From CAVQFD01 sp963724695 (GTDB lineage: Bacteria > Acidobacteriota > Vicinamibacteria > Vicinamibacterales > CAVVIG01): a DNA stretch of 64,000 nucleotides. The notes below the pieces were generated by a model. The model was not told the origin of the DNA and did not search any database. It saw only the letters and a program-made list of their open reading frames with translations. The translations under genes were made by a program, and so were the position numbers. This document shows, piece by piece, positions 9,661 through 18,350 of this stretch (position 1 is the stretch's first letter; the number at the start of each line of letters is the position of its first letter). The stretch covers positions 676,069 to 740,068 of the forward strand of contig CAVRVW010000011.1 in the NCBI GenBank assembly GCA_963724695.1, given 5' to 3'.

Positions 9661-9792
9661 GGCTGCTCTCCGCCTTGCGCGAATCATAGGCGCAAAACGG
9701 CTCTGCGCGCTGGCATTTGACCATGCGGGACTCAAGGCGCCGATGCTCATCGGAAATTCAACCGGGGCGCCGGATGTAGACTGCTCTCGATC

Positions 9793-11600
9793 ATGCGCGG
9801 ACTACTGGCCGCCCTCGTCCTGGCTGTCGCGACACTCGCCGCCAGCTGCGACAGGTACGCCACCGGCGCGCTCTGGCGCCCGGCCTGAACTTCGACGCCT
9901 GGTCGGAGACGTTCGTCCAGGACTGGATGCGTGACGCGCCGCAGTTCGCCACGCGGACGCAGTACTTCTCCGGCGAGGAGCAGGACGCGCTCGACCGGCA
10001 GCTCTCTCTGGTTGGCGAATGGGGCAGCCCCTTCGGCCCCACCACCGCCGCACGGCGTGCCGCGCTCGCACGCCGCGGGCTCGAGGAGCTTGCAGGCATT
10101 CCCGCGGATTCCTTGACGCCGATCCAGCGCACCTCGGCCGCGCTCCTCCGTTGGGCGCTGGAAGATACGGTCGCCTCGGCTGAGTTCGCGACACACAACT
10201 ACGTGTTCGACCAGTTCAGCGGCCTGCACCTCGATCTCGTCAACCATCTGACCCAGGGGCACCCGATCCGCCAGCGGCGCGACATCGAGAACTATCTCGT
10301 GCGGCTCGCGCTCGTGGCGCCGCTCATCGACCAGGGCATTTCAGAGGCACGAGCAGGAGTCGACGCGGGCGTCGTGCCGCCGCGTTTCATCCTGCAGCGC
10401 ACGGTCGATCAGATCGACGGCTTCCTGAAGAGCGCTCCCCGGCAGAACGTGTTCGTCACGACCTTCGACGAGCGGATCGGCGCGCTGGGTGAGGCGATCC
10501 CGCCAGCCGACCGTGCGAGCTTCGTCGCGGCTGCCGAGAAGACCACGGCGGAGGACGTGCTTCCTGCCTACCGCCGCGTCCGCGACTTCCTGGCCGGGCA
10601 CCTCCCGAAAGCCACCGACGATGCCGGCGTGTGGCGCCTGCCGAGGGGCGACGCGTTCTATGCGCGCCAGCTCGAGACGTATACGACGACCAGGCTGACG
10701 CCGGACGAGATTCACGCCATCGGACTGAAGGAGGTCGCGCGACTCGAAGGTGAGATGGATGCGATCCTCAGGCAGTTGGGGTTCGCAGACGGCACCGTGA
10801 ACGCCCGGTATGCCGCGCTCGAGAAGACCCTTCAGCCGAAGGGCGCCGCGGATCCGCGGCCGGCGATTCTCGCGGACAACGAGAAGTGGGTGCGCGACGC
10901 CGAGCGCCGCGCCGCGCTCGTCTTCGACCTGCGGCCCAAGGCCCCGGTGGAAGTCCGCCGGGAGCCGGCGTTCTCGGAGAGGACCGCTGCCGCCCACTAC
11001 ACCACGCCGGCGCCGGACGGCACGCAGCCTGGCGTGTTCTGGCTCCCGCTGCCGGGGCCGCCATACCAGGTCCTGCGAACGCGATCGCTCAGCTACCACG
11101 AGGCCGTCCCCGGCCATCATTTTCAGCTCGCACTCCAGCAGGAAATGACCGATCTGCCCCGCTTCCGGACCCGCGGCGCCATCAGCGCCGGCTCCGCATT
11201 CGTCGAAGGCTGGGGGCTTTACGCCGAGCGGCTGGCTGACGAGAACGGCTGGTACGAGGGCGACCTGCACGGGCGCCTCGGGTACCTGAACAGCATGCTC
11301 TTCCGTGCGCGGCGCCTGGTCGTCGACACCGGCATCCACGCCAAACGATGGACGCGGCAGCAGGCGATCGACTACGGCATCAACGCGCAGGAGGTCGAAC
11401 GCTACGTCGTCCTGCCTGGCCAGGCGTGCTCCTACATGATCGGGCAGCTGCGGATCGTCGAGCTGCGGGAGAAAGCGCGCGCCGCGATGGGGCCGAAATT
11501 CCTGCTCAAGGAGTTTCACAACGTGGTACTTCGTACAGGCGATGTCCCTCTCGACGTGCTGGCTCGCGAGATCGACGCCTGGATCGCTTCCAGCAGCTGA
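9793..11600 (+). CDS. DUF885 lipoprotein, putative metallohydrolase (frameshift near the N terminus)
   Basis: A lipoprotein signal (MRGLLAALVLAVATLAASC) starts at 9793; a one-base indel near 9880 shifts into the long frame that begins NFDAWSETFVQDWMRDAP. The DUF885 core contains SLSYHEAVPGHHFQLALQQE, a HExxxxH-type motif, then FVEGWGLYAERLADE and RRLVVDTGIHAKRWTRQQA, all diagnostic for the family. DUF885 proteins are thought to be zinc-dependent peptidase-like hydrolases, but the substrate is not established. The next gene is a tandem paralogue 41 nt downstream. Confidence 0.8.
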
Positions 11601-11641
11601 CACGGCTCCCACAGCGACAGGCGAGCCATTAGAATGTCGCG

Positions 11642-13529
11642 ATGAAACGTTCCCGCCCGCCCCGCCTGCCTTGCCCGCCCCGCCTGCCCCTGTTGAACCG
11701 GCGCGCAGCGCTGGCAGCGCTGGCGTCGACGACCGTGCTGCCGTTCACGTCCGGGTGCGAGCGCCGAACGCGCGGCTGTGGCGCCGCCGACGACCAGCGA
11801 GGCGGACGCGCGCGCACTGCTCGACGAAATCGGCGACAACCTGCTGCGGCTGTCGCCGGAGGGCGCCACGTCACTGGGCATCGACACGGGGGCGCGAGCC
11901 GATCTTCGCGGGCAACTTTCCGATCGCTCTGCCGCCGGCCAGCAGCGGATGGTGTCGCAGTTGAAGCGGGACCTCGAGCGGGCGAGCGCGCTCGACACCT
12001 CGAGCCTCTCCCACAGCACCCGCACCAGCGTCGAGGTCGTTCGAAGCGCGTACGCAACGGCGCTCCAGGGGTTCGCTCTTCCCTACGGCGATGTGGCCGT
12101 TGGCGGCTGGCGCAACACGCCCTATGTCGTCATCCAGAACGTGGGCGCGTACCTCGACGTGCCCCGTTTCCTCGATAGCGACCATCAGATCGGGAACGCC
12201 GCCGACGCGGAGGCCTACCTCGCCCGCGTCGAGTCCTACGCCCGGCAACTCGATGGCGAGCTGGGCCGCATGCAGGCGGCGCGCGGTACGGGCCTGGTGC
12301 CGCCCGTGTTTCTGATCGACACGGCGCTGGCCCAGATGGGTGTGTCGGCGAAGAATGCCCACGAAGGCGGCGCGCTCGTCGAGTCCATTGCCAGGCGCAC
12401 GAAAGAGATCCCTGGCAACTGGGCCGAGCGCGCGCGGACGATGGCGGCGCGGGAGGTCGCGCCGGCGCTCGAGCGGCAGATCGCGGAGCTGCAGGCTCAG
12501 CGTGCCATCGCCACCAACGACGCCGGGATGGGGGCGCGGCCGCGTGGCGAGGACTACTACCGCTGGGCGCTCAGAGCCTCGACGACGACCGCGATGACGC
12601 CGGACGAGGTCCATGCGATGGGCGTGAGCGAGGTCGAGCGCCTTGTCGCCCAAATGGATGGGATCCTGAAGGGCATCGGCTATTCGCGCGGGACCGTCGG
12701 CGAACGGATGAACGCGCTGGCGAAGGACCCGAAATACCAGTTCCCGGACGGTGACAAGGGCCGCGCTGAGATCATGGCGTTCATTCAGGAACGCCTCGGC
12801 TGGATCCGCTCGCAAATGCCCCGCGCCTTCAACACCGTCGTCAACCCGAACATGGAAGTCAGGCGCCTGCCGCCCGAGGAGGAGCCGGGCGCTCCAGGCG
12901 CGTACGGGGGCGCCGGATCGATCGACGGCAAGATCCCCGGACGCTACTGGATCAACCTCAGGACGACGGATCTCCACAGCAGGTACAGCCTGGCCGATCT
13001 GACGTTCCACGAGTCGATTCCCGGCCACATCTGGCAGGGCGAGTACACGCACGACATGCCGCTCGTCAGGCAGCTGCTTTCCTTCAACGCGTTCTCGGAA
13101 GGGTGGGGCCTGTACGCGGAGCAGCTGGCCGACGAGCTCGGAGCGTATGAAAGCGAACCGGTCGGGCGGCTGGGGTATCTGCAGTCGATCGCGTTCCGAG
13201 CGTGCCGCCTGGTGGTGGACACGGGGATTCACGTCAAGGGCTGGACGCGCGAGCAGGGCGTGCGGTACTTCGTCGAGATGAACGGGTCGAACCCGCTGGA
13301 GGTGGCGAGCGAGGTGGACCGCTACTGCTCGTGGCCCGGGCAGGCCTGCGGCTACAAGGTGGGACACAGCGAGATCAACCGCCAGCGCGACCTGGCGCGG
13401 ACGAAGCTCGGCGGGCGGTTCGACGTCAAGGCGTTCAACGACACCGTCGTGCGGGGCGGCAACGTGCCGCTCGATGTGCTGGCCCGGAACGTAGACGAGT
13501 ACGTCCGAACGGCATCGGATTTAAAATAG
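11642..13529 (+). CDS. second DUF885 lipoprotein, Tat/lipobox leader (frameshift near the N terminus)
   Basis: The leader from 11642 has a twin-arginine segment (LNRRAALAALAST) and ends in a lipobox-like TSGC. An indel near 11770 then shifts to the frame carrying SEADARALLDEIGDNLLRLS. Family motifs are complete: DLTFHESIPGHIWQGEY (metal-site HExxxxH), SFNAFSEGWGLYAEQLADEL and RLVVDTGIHVKGWTREQG. It shares domain order with its upstream neighbour but diverges in sequence, so the duplication is not recent. It ends 4 nt before the next secreted gene, so the three likely form one operon. Confidence 0.8.
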
Positions 13530-13533
13530 GCGC

Positions 13534-14655
13534 ATGCGCACAAGACTTTCGGCGCTCTGCGTTGCCCTGGCGCTTGGGGGCGGCTTCGCCTGGACGACTC
13601 CCCTCGAGTTGACCGCCCAGACCACGCCGCAGTCGGGCCAGCCGGCCCGGGCACGAACAGCGGATGGGCACCCGGACCTGCAGGGCATTTACAACGTCGA
13701 GACGATCACGCCGGTCGAGCGGTTGCCCGGCGTCAAGGCTCTGGTGCTGACCAGAGACGAGGCGGCGGCGCTCGAGATCTACGAGCAGCAGCGGAATGCG
13801 AAGAACCTCGAGCCGAGCCGCCCTGATCGGAGCGCACCGCCGGCGGGCGGCGAGAAGGCCGGTCCGCCGCGTTCGTACCTGGAGATCCTCGAGCGGTTCG
13901 GGGGCGGCACGGTCGGCGGCTACAACAATTTCTGGCTGTCTTCCGGCACGAAGGTCATCACCGTCAACGGCGAGAAGCGAAGCTCGCTCATCATCGACCC
14001 GCCCGACGGGCGGGTGCCTCCGATGAAGCCCGAAGCGCAGAAGCGGAACGCCGTCCTCCTGGCCGGGCGTGTGAGCCCCGACGCGGCCGAGACCGCGGCC
14101 GGCGGCCCTCCCGGCGCGTTCGACGGCCCGGAGCTCCGCCCGCTGGCCGAGCGCTGCATCCTCGGTTTCGGGTCGACGTCAGGACCGCCGACGCTGCCCA
14201 ACTACTTCTACAACAACCTCAAGCAGATCGTGCAGACCCGCGACTCCGTGCTGATCCTCAACGAGATGATTCACGACGCGCGAATCATCCGGCTGAACGC
14301 GACGCACGCGCCGTCGAGCATCCGCAGCTGGATGGGCGATTCGATCGGGCGCTGGGAGGGGGAGACGCTGGTCGTCGAGACGACCAACTTTACCGACAAG
14401 ACCCAGTTCCGTGGCGCGAGCGAGCAGCTCAAGGTCACCGAGCGCTTCACCCGCGTGGACGCCAACACGCTGTTGTACAGATTCACCGTCGAGGATCCGG
14501 CCACCTGGGATCGCCCATGGACGGGCGAGTACCCGTGGGTGGCGACCGGCGAGCAGCTCTACGAGTACGCGTGCCACGAGGGCAACCACTCGCTGGCGAA
14601 CATCCTGAAGGGCGCTCGCTTCGCCGAGTCAGGCACGGCGTCGAAGAAACCCTAG
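13534..14655 (+). CDS. secreted protein of unknown function, paralogue of 3980-5011
   Basis: A 373-residue protein with a Sec signal (cleavage near ELTAQ). It has the same ordered motifs as the gene at 3980-5011: TADGHPDLQGIYN, VGGYNNFWL, SLIIDPPDGRVPPM, SWMGDSIGRWEGETLVVETT and YEYACHEGNHSL. The start codon lies 4 nt after the DUF885 stop, which places it in that operon. The His/Glu-rich C-terminal motif might bind metal, but no function is established for the family. Confidence 0.7.
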   Translation: MRTRLSALCVALALGGGFAWTTPLELTAQTTPQSGQPARARTADGHPDLQGIYNVETITPVERLPGVKALVLTRDEAAALEIYEQQRNAKNLEPSRPDRSAPPAGGEKAGPPRSYLEILERFGGGTVGGYNNFWLSSGTKVITVNGEKRSSLIIDPPDGRVPPMKPEAQKRNAVLLAGRVSPDAAETAAGGPPGAFDGPELRPLAERCILGFGSTSGPPTLPNYFYNNLKQIVQTRDSVLILNEMIHDARIIRLNATHAPSSIRSWMGDSIGRWEGETLVVETTNFTDKTQFRGASEQLKVTERFTRVDANTLLYRFTVEDPATWDRPWTGEYPWVATGEQLYEYACHEGNHSLANILKGARFAESGTASKKP

Positions 14656-14683
14656 ACAAGAGTCAAGACCGCGAAGAAGTCGG

Positions 14684-14712
14684 GGCCACGAAGACACGAA
14701 AACACGAAAAAG
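14684..14712. repeat. short CACGAA-type intergenic repeat
   Basis: The stretch contains GGCCACGAAGACACGAAAAC and a further CACGAAAAAG, three CACGAA units in about 25 nt, in the gap between two convergent genes. Similar 'ACGAAGACACGAA' strings recur between genes in many environmental bacterial genomes (from memory, not checked). Only one copy is seen in this window. Confidence 0.4.
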
Positions 14713-14720
14713 ATCGATTC

Positions 14721-15110
14721 TTACGACCAGACCGTGCGTACGCCCGCGAACCCTCGAATGCGGGCATCCTTCGTCGCGAGGGCGGCGGACTCGAGCACCG
14801 CGGTCGCCGCGATCAGCCGGTCGGCGGGATCGCCGGGAAACAGCGCGGGGAACTCCGCCGCTTTGACGGCGACGGCGGGGGTGAGCGCCAGCAGCTCGAC
14901 GCGCGGAAGGGCCAGCGTGTCGTGAATCCACTCGAGCGTGGGGCGGTCGAGGCGGATGCGCCCTCGCGTGGCGAGCACCGCGACTTCGAGACAGCAGACG
15001 GCCGGGATGCCAATCGTCCTGGCGCGATCCGCCTCCTTCCGCGCCTTCGCGCCCAGCCGCGCGGGATCGCTCACCCACCAGATCCACGCGTGGGTGTCGA
15101 GGACGATCAC
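14721..15110 (-). CDS. PIN-domain toxin (VapC-like)
   Basis: The start is the GTG at 15110, whose GTGA overlaps the antitoxin's stop. The 129-residue product shows the PIN signature: VIVLDTHAWIWWVSD (first catalytic Asp), PAVCCLEVAVLA (conserved Glu), FPGDPADRLIAATAV (second Asp) and LATKDARIRGF (last acidic residue). This is a predicted RNase toxin of a type II system. All catalytic acids are present, so it is probably active. An alternative ATG at 15125 would add five residues. Confidence 0.85.
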   Translation of the reverse strand: MIVLDTHAWIWWVSDPARLGAKARKEADRARTIGIPAVCCLEVAVLATRGRIRLDRPTLEWIHDTLALPRVELLALTPAVAVKAAEFPALFPGDPADRLIAATAVLESAALATKDARIRGFAGVRTVWS

Positions 15111-15340
15111 TTGTCGATATCCCACCTGTCAAGGACGGGCCCGACGATATCGCCGTGGACGGTGACGCTGCCCCGCAGCGGGCGCGGACGGACGGTCTTG
15201 CCGACAGGGACGACCTCGGCGACAGGCCGGCCCCTCTTCGTGACCACGTAGCTTTCACCGGTCTCGGCAACCCGGCTGAGCAGGGCAAGGCACTCGGCCT
15301 TGAACCGGCCGGCGGCCACCGTGCGCCCCTTCCTCTTCAT
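15107..15340 (-). CDS. Phd/YefM-family antitoxin
   Basis: A protein of about 77 residues beginning MKRKGRTVAAGRFKAECLAL, with the Phd core SRVAETGESYVVTKRGRPVA, followed by a hydrophobic acidic tail ending DRWDIDK that would wrap the PIN toxin. Translation is coupled to the toxin by a 4-nt overlap. The ATG at 15340 is chosen because a strong promoter -10 ends 8 nt upstream, implying a leaderless message; there is no Shine-Dalgarno sequence. An in-frame upstream start at 15376 would lie inside the promoter. Confidence 0.8.
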   Translation of the reverse strand: MKRKGRTVAAGRFKAECLALLSRVAETGESYVVTKRGRPVAEVVPVGKTVRPRPLRGSVTVHGDIVGPVLDRWDIDK

Positions 15341-15347
15341 GGTCACG

Positions 15348-15376
15348 ATGATATGACCACTTACGGTTGTGGTCAA
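15348..15376 (-). promoter_or_regulatory. Phd-PIN promoter with embedded operator palindrome
   Basis: On the minus strand TTGACC (15376-15371), a 17-nt spacer and TATCAT (15353-15348) form a near-consensus sigma-70 promoter. A perfect 7-bp inverted repeat, TGACCAC and GTGGTCA with an 8-nt loop (15354-15375), lies between and over the elements, ideal for autorepression by the antitoxin complex. Predicted transcription start is about 15341, next to the ATG at 15340. Confidence 0.65.
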
Positions 15377-15465
15377 ACTGGGGTATGGTCTGGGCTTCGG
15401 ACCGTTTCACGCCGCCGGGGCATACCCGCGCGCCTGGCGCAGGTATGCCCCGACCCATCGGGCGG

Positions 15466-16903
15466 CTACTCTCGGCCGCGGCGATCGTCGTCATCGTCGT
15501 CATCGTCGTGATGGCCGTGCGGAATCGTGATCTCGATGGTCCGGTCGTTGCCGCTGGCCGGGTGCTGAATGTTGACCCAGGCCCGACGCTTGTCGCGGGG
15601 ATCGAAGTAGAGACCGGTAAACTCCGAACCAAGCGTGCCGTTCGATGCCCAGCGCGCCAGGCCCTCGCCCGGCGTCGTTCAGGTCGCCGTCGAGGTTCAG
15701 GTCCTTGGCGAACCAGATATCGTCGTCTACGCCGCCGTTCCGGTCCTCGACGATGTAGATGTTCCCGTCGTGGTCGATCGCCAGATTGTCCGGGCTGGTC
15801 AGAGCCGTGCCGACCGGAAGCCCCGTCGCAAGGTCGATCGTGTTCCGGTTCGCGAAGACGGAGATCGTGTTCGCTCTTCAGATTGAGCACGTAGACCTCG
15901 TTCGTGGTGGTCGTCGTCATGTAGAGATACTCGGCGCCCTTGACCGTCTGGATCTGCATGTCCTCGGGCCGCTGGTAGTCGGTGCCCTTGAACGCCGGCA
16001 GGTTGGTGGTGTTGCGGGCATCGACCGAGCGTGACGCCCCTCGACGTCCGTGATGGTCAGCGCCCCGGGAAGAGCGGCGCCGCTGGCGTCGGTGAACGGC
16101 ACCCACGTGTAGGCGCCGGTGGCGTTCGGCGTGTTGCCGTTGCCGACTCGCAGGACAAAGGTCTGGCCGGCGGCGAAGTAGTCCGCTCCACCCTTGACCG
16201 TGCGCGCAGTTTGGCCGCCGAGGTGTACTTGTAGACGTTCCCGCCGTTCAGCTCGTCGATGAAGTACATGTTGCCGTCTCTGTCGAACTGGATGCCTTCG
16301 TGCGACGTGCGCGGAATCACGTTCTGGTGCACGAAGTCGGCGTTCACGTTGCTCGACGGCGTCAGCGGATTGCGAGATGCCCGGCGCATCGATCGGGTTC
16401 TTCAGCTCGAACAGGCGACCGTAGGGCGAGGTCGATCCCGCGGCAGCCGTTTCCCAGGATTCCTCGGCCGTGATGAGCGTTCCCCATGGCGTCCAGTAGC
16501 AGGCGTCGAACGCGACGTGGCCCAACGGCACGGGGCTCTGCCAGATCGTGTCGGTCTCGCCCGTCGGCCAGGTCGATGGCGCTGCACGCCCGACTGTCCC
16601 GTTTCGAACACGGTGAACAGGAAGCGGCCCTTGTGCGGGCCTGTCTCATTGACGGTGTTCATGTCCCAGCTGCCGGAGTTGGGCTTGCCGATCCGCCAGC
16701 TGCGTCGTGCGGTCGGCGATGGAGCGCTGCTGAAAGTCGGGATTGCCGAACGTAATCGGCGCGGCTTCGTCGGCGGTCGGGCCGGCCGAGGTGGCCAGCG
16801 GCGTGAAGTCCGAGAAGCGGGTACCGTCAGCGACGAGGATGGACCCGGCAAGCACCAAACCTCCGGCGGTCACGAGCCTCGCAAAATCGACTGACATTCT
16901 CAT
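15466..16903 (-). pseudogene. PhoX-family (DUF839) phosphatase-like protein, several frameshifts
   Basis: The ATG at 16903 has AGGAG 9 nt upstream and starts a leader (VTAGGLVLAGSILVADGTRF). Conserved PhoX-like blocks follow in different frames: FGNPDFQQRSIADRTTQLAD, KGRFLFTVFETGQSGV, GHVAFDACYWTPWGTLITAE, NLPAFKGTDYQRPEDMQIQT and EYLYMTTTTTNEVYVLNL. PhoX enzymes are Ca/Fe-dependent periplasmic alkaline phosphatases, but this is the broader DUF839 group and activity is not assured. The C terminus ends HGHHDDDDDDDD then RRGRE, an unusual acidic tail that could bind calcium. At least four indels are needed to join the frames. Confidence 0.65.
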
Positions 16904-17223
16904 GGTGGCTGTCTCCTGTGTGCGATCAACGTAGGGGTGGTTGGACTCTCCGCTTGCAATCGGACCGTCGCGAGCGGCGGACGTCAGCCAGATGAAGTTA
17001 CTGATTGGGTGTTGCATTAGGGAGAACGCGGTGCGACGTCTCGGCAAATTTCGGAATCGCGGCGGGCTTGACTCGGCCGGAGTCCTCCTGGAGGACCAGA
17101 GCGATCGATCTACAGGAGCTGGGCCGTTGATGCAGACAAGAACAGACCCCGTGCAGTGGACAACCGAGCCTCTCCAGCCTCCTTCTTGTCGAGCACGTTC
17201 AGTAACGTAGTACGCTGCCACAT
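16904..17223. other. divergent intergenic region
   Basis: About 320 nt between the PhoX-like gene (minus) and the isomerase gene (plus). It must hold promoters for both. The only structured element I see is a 7-bp inverted repeat GTCCTCC-T-GGAGGAC at 17082-17096. No RNA gene or small ORF can be supported. Confidence 0.3.
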
Positions 17224-18321
17224 ATGGCTGAGACGAGACTCGCGTCGTGGAAACCCTACGGTCACCTTCTTGTGCTGCCGATCGCCCTGGCCGCAGCCTG
17301 CGTCTCGGCGTGCGGTTCGACGGCAGAACCTCCCGCGGCTGCGGTCTCGCCAGACACGTGGGCCGTCGTCGATGGGCGCGAGATCACGCGTGGGGACGTC
17401 GACAAGGCGTACAGCAGGGCGGGAGATCCGGCGCAGGCGCCGTCGAACGAGGAGGAGTTGACTGCCAAGCTGACCCTCCTCAACGATCTGATCCTTCAGG
17501 ACATCCTGCTGACGAAAGCCGCCACCCTGAAGCTCGCGGTCACAGACGCCGAGCTCGACACCGCGTACGGCGAAGCGAGGAAGAACATCGCCGACGACGT
17601 CTTCCAGAAGGAGCTCGCGCGCCGCGGCCTGACGGCCGCCGACATGCGGGAAGGGCTGCGCCGTGAACTCCTCACGCAGAAGGTCATCGCCCAGGAAGTG
17701 GGCTCGAAGATTGCCGTCACCGAGCAGGAGATCAACGAGTTCTTCAACGCCAACCGCGCGCAATTCAACGTGGCGGAAGAGTCGTACCACATCGCGCAGA
17801 TCCTCGTCACCCCTGTCCGGGACCAGGGATTGACCAACCGCTCAGGGGATGACGCGGCCACGCCGCAGGAGGCGGCAGCAAAAGTTCAGATGCTGATGGA
17901 GCGCCTCAAGGCCGGCGCATCCTTCCGGGAGATGGCTGTCGGGTACTCGGAGGATCCCGAGTCGACGCCGCGTGGCGGCGACCTGGGCCTCGTTCCCGTG
18001 TCGCGGCTCAAGCAGCTGGCGCCGCCCTTGCGCGACGCCGTGCTGGGCAAGACGCCCGGTACCGTGAACATCGCAAACGCGGGCGGCGCCTATACGCTCG
18101 TGATGGTCGTCGCGCACGAGCTGGCGGGACAACGCGACCTGTCAGTGCCTGCAGTGCGCGAAGGCATCAGCGGGACGCTCCGGGCGCGCAAGGAACAGTT
18201 GCTGCGCGCGGCCTACATCACGGCGGCCAGGGGCGATGCAACGGTGGTCAACTACCTGGCACGCCGGCTGGTCGAATCGAACGGCGCGACGGCTGCCCCT
18301 GTGCTGATGCCGACCAAGTAG
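17224..18321 (+). CDS. SurA/PpiC-type peptidylprolyl isomerase lipoprotein
   Basis: A 365-residue protein with a leader ending in a lipobox (LAAACVSAC). A SurA-like N-terminal chaperone region (about residues 40-190: VVDGREITRGDVD, LNDLILQDILLTKAATLKL, LRRELLTQKVI, ITEQEINEFFN-like VTEQEINEFFN) precedes a parvulin domain (SYHIAQILVTP, GASFREMAVGYSEDP, GGDLGLVPVSRL). It likely folds outer-membrane or secreted proteins in the periplasm, which fits a neighbourhood rich in exported barrels and hydrolases. It is convergent with the glucosidase gene. Confidence 0.85.
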   Translation: MAETRLASWKPYGHLLVLPIALAAACVSACGSTAEPPAAAVSPDTWAVVDGREITRGDVDKAYSRAGDPAQAPSNEEELTAKLTLLNDLILQDILLTKAATLKLAVTDAELDTAYGEARKNIADDVFQKELARRGLTAADMREGLRRELLTQKVIAQEVGSKIAVTEQEINEFFNANRAQFNVAEESYHIAQILVTPVRDQGLTNRSGDDAATPQEAAAKVQMLMERLKAGASFREMAVGYSEDPESTPRGGDLGLVPVSRLKQLAPPLRDAVLGKTPGTVNIANAGGAYTLVMVVAHELAGQRDLSVPAVREGISGTLRARKEQLLRAAYITAARGDATVVNYLARRLVESNGATAAPVLMPTK

Positions 18322-18350
18322 GGTCGATCAGGCTGCTGAAAAGGTCCTGC

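Noticed and set aside
11871..13367. 498-codon minus-strand frame opposite the second DUF885 gene
   Set aside because: Shadow frame; DUF885 motifs on the plus strand are decisive.
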